Source: Hermetia illucens (Eukaryota > Arthropoda > Insecta > Diptera > Stratiomyidae). Taken from it: 64,000 nucleotides of DNA. Made by a program: the position numbers and the translations under genes. The DNA is taken from contig NC_051849.1 in NCBI RefSeq assembly GCF_905115235.1, forward strand, positions 164,290,091-164,354,090. Direction: 5' to 3'. This document shows, piece by piece, positions 58,880-64,000 of the stretch; position 1 is the first letter of the stretch; the number at the start of each line of letters is the position of its first letter. Under the pieces are notes generated by a model, which ran no database searches, was not told the origin of the DNA, and worked only from the letters and a program-made list of their open reading frames with translations.

Positions 58880-58912
58880 TGCGCGGATTTCCTCATCGTA
58901 TCTGTTATCGGT
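58880..58912 (-). mobile_element. LINE-C continuation, with right TGCG target-site copy
   Basis: The first four bases repeat the left TGCG. The minus strand here encodes TDNRYDEEIRA, which runs on into RWLSANRAYSSLQKLFRS across the LTR insertion. This matches the conserved TADNRYDEEIRAR segment of the family. The LINE similarity ends near 58,912. Confidence 0.75.
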
Positions 58913-58917
58913 TAGCT

Positions 58918-58951
58918 AGTGCTAACAAGTCAAGCTAGACTCGTTAGCACT
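58918..58951. repeat. 9-bp perfect inverted repeat overlapping the ribozyme
   Basis: AGTGCTAAC at 58,918-58,926 is the exact reverse complement of GTTAGCACT at 58,943-58,951. It could form a hairpin that competes with hammerhead stem I. Confidence 0.7.
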
Positions 58952-58996
58952 GATGAAGGGAAGAAGTGGTTCCCGAAATATCGGTATTTGCAAGAA
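58943..58996 (+). ncRNA. Hammerhead-ribozyme-like motif (Penelope-type)
   Basis: The + strand shows the core CTGATGA at 58,950-58,956, an extra A, a 5-bp hairpin GGGAA/TTCCC (58,958-58,962 with 58,970-58,974), then GAAA at 58,975-58,978. A 3-bp stem III ATA/TAT closes on TCGG, a cleavage dinucleotide T-T follows, and TGC then pairs with GCA just before the core as stem I. All invariant core bases of a type I hammerhead are present. The extra A after the core has a precedent in a viroid hammerhead. Very short stem III is typical of hammerheads in Penelope-like retroelements. Cleavage activity is inferred. Confidence 0.6.
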
Positions 58997-59010
58997 TAAA
59001 TATCTACACC

Positions 59011-60639
59011 AGCGAAAAAGAAAAAAAAGAAACAACAAGTTTTTTATCATTCCAGATAACTAATCATTGGAAACATCGCATAATTACACTCAGAGAAAAA
59101 GGCTGTCTCCTTATCCAGGCTGAAGCCCATTGGGGCCCCAAATCAACGTCGCGTTCGCTTCGCCGTATGATGGGGAACGCAGTTCCGAGTTCAGTCGCTG
59201 AAACCCCTAGGTTTCATCTGAGGGCGGAATAATGTGGCGCAGCGGGGTTAACAACATTCGAAATTTATTTATGTCATCCACGGACGGCATCAGAAACAAG
59301 TCTGATTTGATTAAGCGGCTAATTAAACGTCAGGATTTATCAAATATTGCTATAATCTACGATCTTTGTGAGTGGTTTCCTACAGTGGCGATATCAAAAT
59401 TTGCGGAATTAGTGATTTGCTGGGACCATCTTCTTCCGGAAGATATTTTGGCATACTTGAGGCGGTTTGACCTCGAGCTTTGAGTGTTGGAATCGCATCG
59501 TATACCATTCGATGCCTTGCATTTGAAGTGATCAATGATTTCTTTAAATGAGTCGAGTGCTTTTCTAGTGTAATTTTTAGAAATTGAAAATTGCGAAAAG
59601 GACGAACTAAATTACTATTTAAAATAAATACCCGAATAAACATCAAATTAGTAAATATTTTTTTCCTGATTTTCTTTAAGAAATTGCATCTTTGTTTTAT
59701 TATTTTAAAGTCGGCTTTCTTTGTCGTTTCTGGGGCAGATGAAGAGTGAATATCCGACGGGTCGGGGTCTGTAGCAGTCTCCCATATCCCGACCGAAAGG
59801 CAATAGGATCGACCATGTGCATATGGGGCGGATGACCCGAAGGGCTGTTTAAACCAAAGAGCAAGAGGAGAAAATTCATATCGCCTATTTAGAAAGGAGA
59901 AAGTTAATGAAGTCTGTCGAAGGCTTCAAGACAAAAATAGAGTAGTTTTTGGAGAAAAAAGTCCAGAACTCAACGAACGACAGAGGGTTTGAGTAAGCAA
60001 GGCCACCTAAGCCGACCGAAAGGGAGATGCTATCTGCTCCTGATCCCTCCGCAAATATGGTGGAATTTTATTATATTGAAGAGGTTACTATTGAAGAATT
60101 GGCCCCCATGGTTCCGTTTTCGGAATGGAGACAGCTGACGGTCGAGCAGCTAGCGGCGTTAATGGTAGCGCCGGCGAAGGCGATCGCGATGCGTTCATTT
60201 TGTATTTAAACAAAAATTGAGAAAAGAAAAACATAACCCGGTAACGTATAACAGTTGAGGTTCTGCGTAAAAATAAAACTAAAACTACCACTTTTGAGAG
60301 AGAACAAGTGATCTGTTTGAACAAAGTAGTTTAAGCGAGCAGCACACTAGAAGTGTGGTGCTTCAGGTATGAAAAGTTTTATGTATTTCTTTTGTGAGAA
60401 GATTTGATTAGGCATTTATAGCTCTCAATGTTATGCATACGTTGTGTCAGATTATCCACTTTAGCGGGATACTAACATACGAAATCTTAGATGGCAGTGA
60501 ACTTACACAAAAGCAAGTTTGTTAATATTTGCGCAACTTCACTTGGTAGTATCATGCTCCATATGTTCCTAGACAATTTCTAAAAAATATTGTAATATAC
60601 TATTATTGACATTTCGATATGTGTTTTCAGGCCTAGGCA
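59011..60639. other. Intergenic; no recognised gene
   Basis: Three short + strand frames (58,966-59,232; 59,232-59,483; 60,027-60,209) have no recognisable domain, signal peptide or splice structure. The last begins MLSAPDPSANMVEFYYIEEV and is acidic. The sequence 59,720-60,050 is purine-rich. I cannot assign it. Confidence 0.4.
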
Positions 60640-60790
60640 CCGTGTAGCGGCACTTTCGTGACTTCAGACCTTTGAGTTGAGTATTTTCTGAGAACGGGTT
60701 TACTCTCTTTTGCATCAAATGACAGAATTTATATCAGGAAATAACTAACTGATATTTTTCATTTGATACCCCGCATGACTATTCAGTGAA
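60640..60790. repeat. Dispersed repeat related to 10,690-11,215
   Basis: TTTCATTTGATACCCCGCATG followed by a TCAGTGAAAAC stretch matches TTTCATTTGGTACCCCACATG and TCTGTGAAAAT in the 10.9-kb repeat. It is non-coding. Confidence 0.5.
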
Positions 60791-61059
60791 AACAAAAGAA
60801 AAAAAAGCGAAATAAAAATTTGAGGTTGAAAGCCGCGTATAAAATGCAAGAAAGCGAAGGACTACCGCAAAGCATAGGAGATCGTTGATCACATGTAGGC
60901 TTCCGTATTTGATGTTTACACCGACAAGTTGAAGAGCTTCCATTGCTGAGTGAACTGCGCAAACAAGTGAAAACTGGAGTACACATCTGAAGGATTCTTC
61001 ACCAGGTTGTTTCCGGCGCTCAACTGAAAGAATGTTGAGAGAAAACAATACGCCACACT

Positions 61060-61340
61060 GTTAGGAATGGTGGAGCACCAAAGGAAAAGGTATGGACACG
61101 AAGGAGAATTAGACTACTCATTAAATCGAAGAAATGCAAATCCTTTGCGGAAGTCTTCAATGAGATCAGCTATAACATTAAGCCCAAAGTTAATGAAGCA
61201 GAAGTGTCTTCTATGCAGAAAACAAAGGGAGGCGGAGTCCTCGACGAATTAGGTCTGAAAACAACAAACTCATCCTGCCAAGACAAAGAGGGAAATTTGA
61301 TTTCCGACAGAATGGTCATATTGGAGAGATGGGTTGAAAG
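61060..61340 (+). mobile_element. Chimeric LINE scrap: ORF1 (gag-like) joined to LINE-C
   Basis: The + strand reads KSKKCKSFAEVFNEISYNIK, VNEAEVSSMQKTKGGGVLDE and LGLKTTN, a gag-like ORF1 piece of R1-group LINEs. At about 61,270 it switches to QDKEGNLISDRMVILERWVE, which belongs to LINE-C and recurs at 62,165-62,215. Two unrelated LINEs are thus fused, through insertion or recombination. Confidence 0.55.
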
Positions 61341-61689
61341 GGGTAAGTTCTATTAGGCGATCAAAAGGCTACTGACAAAATAGACTCTGGTTTCCAATTT
61401 AGAACCTACGTGTTCACAGTAAATCCCAGATTTTGATTGAACAGAGAAGAATAAAGTTGAAGAGGCCATCAAGGGTGAATGCCCTTGGGTAACTAATGCT
61501 TTTTTTTCTGAATTCGGTGTTTAAGAATTAAGTTTTTCAGTGCATATCTAATACTGAAGCTCTTACAACATATGGGTCACCTCCAGAAAGTAAGTAAACT
61601 CAGTTTGCAATTTCGAAAAAAAGTAATTGAAAAAAATAAATGGTTACATTTGTACATATGTAAGGTATTTTTGGGCAGGTTTTCTGGAG
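61341..61689. other. Intergenic, nothing recognised
   Basis: AT-rich sequence with only short frames, between two LINE-C segments. Confidence 0.4.
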
Positions 61690-63600
61690 AGGAGCCACTA
61701 CATCATATATTTGATTTAGACTCAGATCACTATCTCGTGGGCATAGTGCCCCGGGCTCGAATTACAGCATCGCCTACAATCAGTTCTGACAATCAAGTGA
61801 GAATAAATACTGACGCCATCCTCCGTAACATCTAACAGATGTCCTGGGGATGAAGTATAAACAACTGATCTTCACAACCACCAGAAGAAGTTATCATTGA
61901 TACGGCCGGAGAATACTCCACACCCAGTAATGAATTGACGATGAATGTAAGCTAGCAATGGAACGGAAGAATGCTGCATACCGAGTAACGCTGCATTCTC
62001 AACGAACGTGTACACTGGCGGAGACTTATCACGAACTAAACTGAGCGGACCGTGACTTCTCAAATGGAAAAAGGAAGTCTGGGAGAACCAACTGGTCTGC
62101 GAACTCGAAAAGGGCAGTGAACAACCGCACCAGGCGCGCCGTACACCTCGATGCTCATCCTGCCAAGACAAAGAGGGAAATTTGATTTCCGACAGAATGG
62201 TCGTATTGGAGAGGGTTGAGAATTTTGATGAACTACTGGACAACCAGAACATCAGCGAGTTGGAAGTCCCGCTAACTGAAGGCGACGGACAAATGCTGCC
62301 ACCACCAAGTATAGCAGAAACTGTCCGTGCAATTCATCAGCTTAAAAATTGTAAGTCGCCAGGAGCCGATGGAATTACAGTCGAAGTGGTTAAATATGGA
62401 GGCGACAAATTACAAAAAGTGGTTCATCAACTGATGCCCAAACTGAAGGACAGCGAATCGATGCCTCAAGACTGGCAACGAGAATTATCTGTCCTGTACA
62501 TTAAAAGGAAGATATCCCGCAGAGGTATCGCACTGCTGAGTACCATCTACAAGATATTCTCAGCTATCTTTCTAGGTTGAATAGCCCCATACGTTCAGAA
62601 CATCATTGGCCCATACCAAGGAGGATCAGATTTTCTCTCTGTGGCAAGCGATGGAAAATGTATTTGAATATGGACATCGGTGGCACCATTTTTTCATCGA
62701 GTTTAAAGCCATTTATGACAGCGTAGCCAGTATAAAACTGTACACGGCCATGAGAGAAATCAGTATCCCGAAGAAATTGATAATACTGACTAGGCTGACC
62801 CTGACCAATATGCGAGGCCAGATTAAAGCAGCAGGTTCACTCTCAAGACCATTCCACATAAACAACGATCTAAGACAAGGGGATGCCCTAATATGCGTCC
62901 TCTTTAACCTGGTCTTCGAGAAAGTGGCCTATTCTGACGATATCGACATCATGGGAAGAACCACCCAAGACATACAAACTGCCTTCATCCAGATCGAGCA
63001 GGCGGCGCGCGATCTTGGGCTGCACATCAATGAAGGCAAGACAAAATATATGATGGCAACGTCAGCACCCATGTCTAAAGAACTAACAACATCAAACCGG
63101 ACTGGTCAAACGGGAAGAATAAAGATAAGAGACTACAACTTTGAGGCCGTTGATAATCCAAGCTTTAACTGTTCAAGACAATGATCTTGCCAGTCCTCAT
63201 TTATTCCTCGGAGACTTGAGTTCTTAATAACAAAAATTTCGAACTCTTGGCTGCGTTCGAGAGGAGAATCCTCCGAAGAATTGGTGGTCCCCTACATGAG
63301 GATTGACCGATTCCGTAGTCTACATAATGACAAAATTTATGAGCGATACCATGACCGGAGGTTGTGGATAAAATTCGGTTGCGGTGGGCGGGTCGCTTAA
63401 TCCGTTTGGATGAGGGTGATCCCACCCAAAAAGTCTATAAGGTCAATATCTATGGTAGAAAAAGAAGACGAGGCAGACCCTGCTTGAGATAAAACGATGG
63501 CGTGGGCCAAGACGCCAGACAGGGATATCGAATTGGTGAACCTCGGCGCAAACTGGGGTGTCAGGAGTTCCTTATTAAGGCAGGTCTAGAGGTAGGTAGT
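61690..63600 (+). mobile_element. LINE-C, longer copy (endonuclease end to C-terminus)
   Basis: In order: DSDHYLVGIVPRARI (end of endonuclease), DNQVRINTDAILRNI, QDKEGNLISDRMVVLERV, CKSPGADGITVEVVKYGGDK with MPQDWQRELSV, ISRRGIALLSTIYKIFSAIF, EFKAIYDSVASIKLYTAMRE, RQGDALICVLFNLVFEKVAY with SDDIDIMGRTTQD (the YADD motif is altered to YSDD), QAARDLGLHINEGKTKYMMA, then VYKVNIYGRKRRRGRPCLR near 63,430 and FLIKAGLE. About 1.9 kb. A segment between RT motifs 5 and YADD is missing and there are stops, so it is inactive. It is RTE-like by its tail. Confidence 0.85.
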
Positions 63601-64000
63601 GAGGCCCGGAGATCAATCTTTTGACTTTTATTGAAAACGTCTTCTGCCAGTTCCTTCACTCGCTTTTACACATCCCCTTTCACTTCTTCTTTGATTGGAA
63701 GCTTTTATTGTGTGACTTAGAAAGTCCCATTCAAACAAGTCTAGGAGTTGCTTCGCGGCGTTCACAACGAATGACCATAAGGATTTCGAAATTGAGGGAA
63801 AACTGGATCGACTTTTTCGCTGGAGATTGTCCTGGGTTCAGAGTTCTCAACTTGCTAACTTCAAATTGGTCTGATTTCGAAGAAGGGGTGTCGAGTTGCA
63901 TGGCAACGTTAATAACATATCGAAAAAGCATTCCCCGGGGGCCATGAGAACCCTGGGACATTTACTTTTTGGGCGTGCTTCGTATCATAATTGTTCGACA
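63601..64000. other. Window end, no assigned gene
   Basis: A 108-codon + strand frame (63,621-63,947) contains RISKLRENWIDFFAGDCPGF and VSSCMATLITYRKSIPRGP but no motif I recognise. It may continue beyond the window. Confidence 0.3.

Overview
The window looks like gene-poor, repeat-rich nuclear DNA of a fly (Diptera). The host genes are short-intron secreted lipases of the insect midgut type. The young retroelement is an errantivirus-like Ty3/gypsy element with a tRNA-Ser primer site. The background is mostly decayed non-LTR retrotransposons (LINEs). Species assignment is inference; a large-genome lower brachyceran would fit.

Host genes: four complete paralogous secreted lipases of the pancreatic-lipase-like family lie at about 8.6-9.8 kb (+), 20.6-21.7 kb (+), 29.6-30.7 kb (-) and 47.8-49.7 kb (+). 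Each has a TATA box, a 43-nt (or 46-nt) signal-peptide exon ending in phase 1, an intact Ser-Asp-His triad and a poly(A) signal. Genes 1 and 4 have three coding exons. Genes 2 and 3 lack the second intron and share more sequence, so they look like sister copies. The only other host-derived sequence recognised with confidence is a decayed intronless fragment of a mitochondrial malate dehydrogenase gene at 13.6-14.05 kb.

Between the lipases lie fragments of several LINE families: an RNase H-bearing I/LOA-type family (here LINE-A), RTE-like families (LINE-B, LINE-C, LINE-E), an R4/Dong-type element at 35.8-38.2 kb and an R1-like element at 40.5-42.7 kb. There are also a tRNA-like SINE, a Penelope-like relic, and old BEL/Pao and Ty3/gypsy scraps. 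Several copies are nested.

The most striking part is 50.4-59.0 kb. An old gypsy integrase relic abuts the 3' end of a LINE-C copy, and that LINE is split by a young 7.4-kb errantivirus-like element (51,503-58,879; near-identical LTRs; TGCG target duplication). Besides gag, pol and env regions, this element carries a Ulp1/SENP-type SUMO-protease domain directly downstream of integrase. It resembles the dipteran host Ulp1 gene and looks like a captured cellular sequence. Immediately beyond it lies a hammerhead-ribozyme-like motif of the kind found in Penelope-like elements. A second, degenerate one follows the Penelope-like GIY-YIG relic at 45.9-46.3 kb. From 61 to 63.6 kb there is a longer LINE-C copy. 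Boundaries of decayed repeats are approximate throughout.
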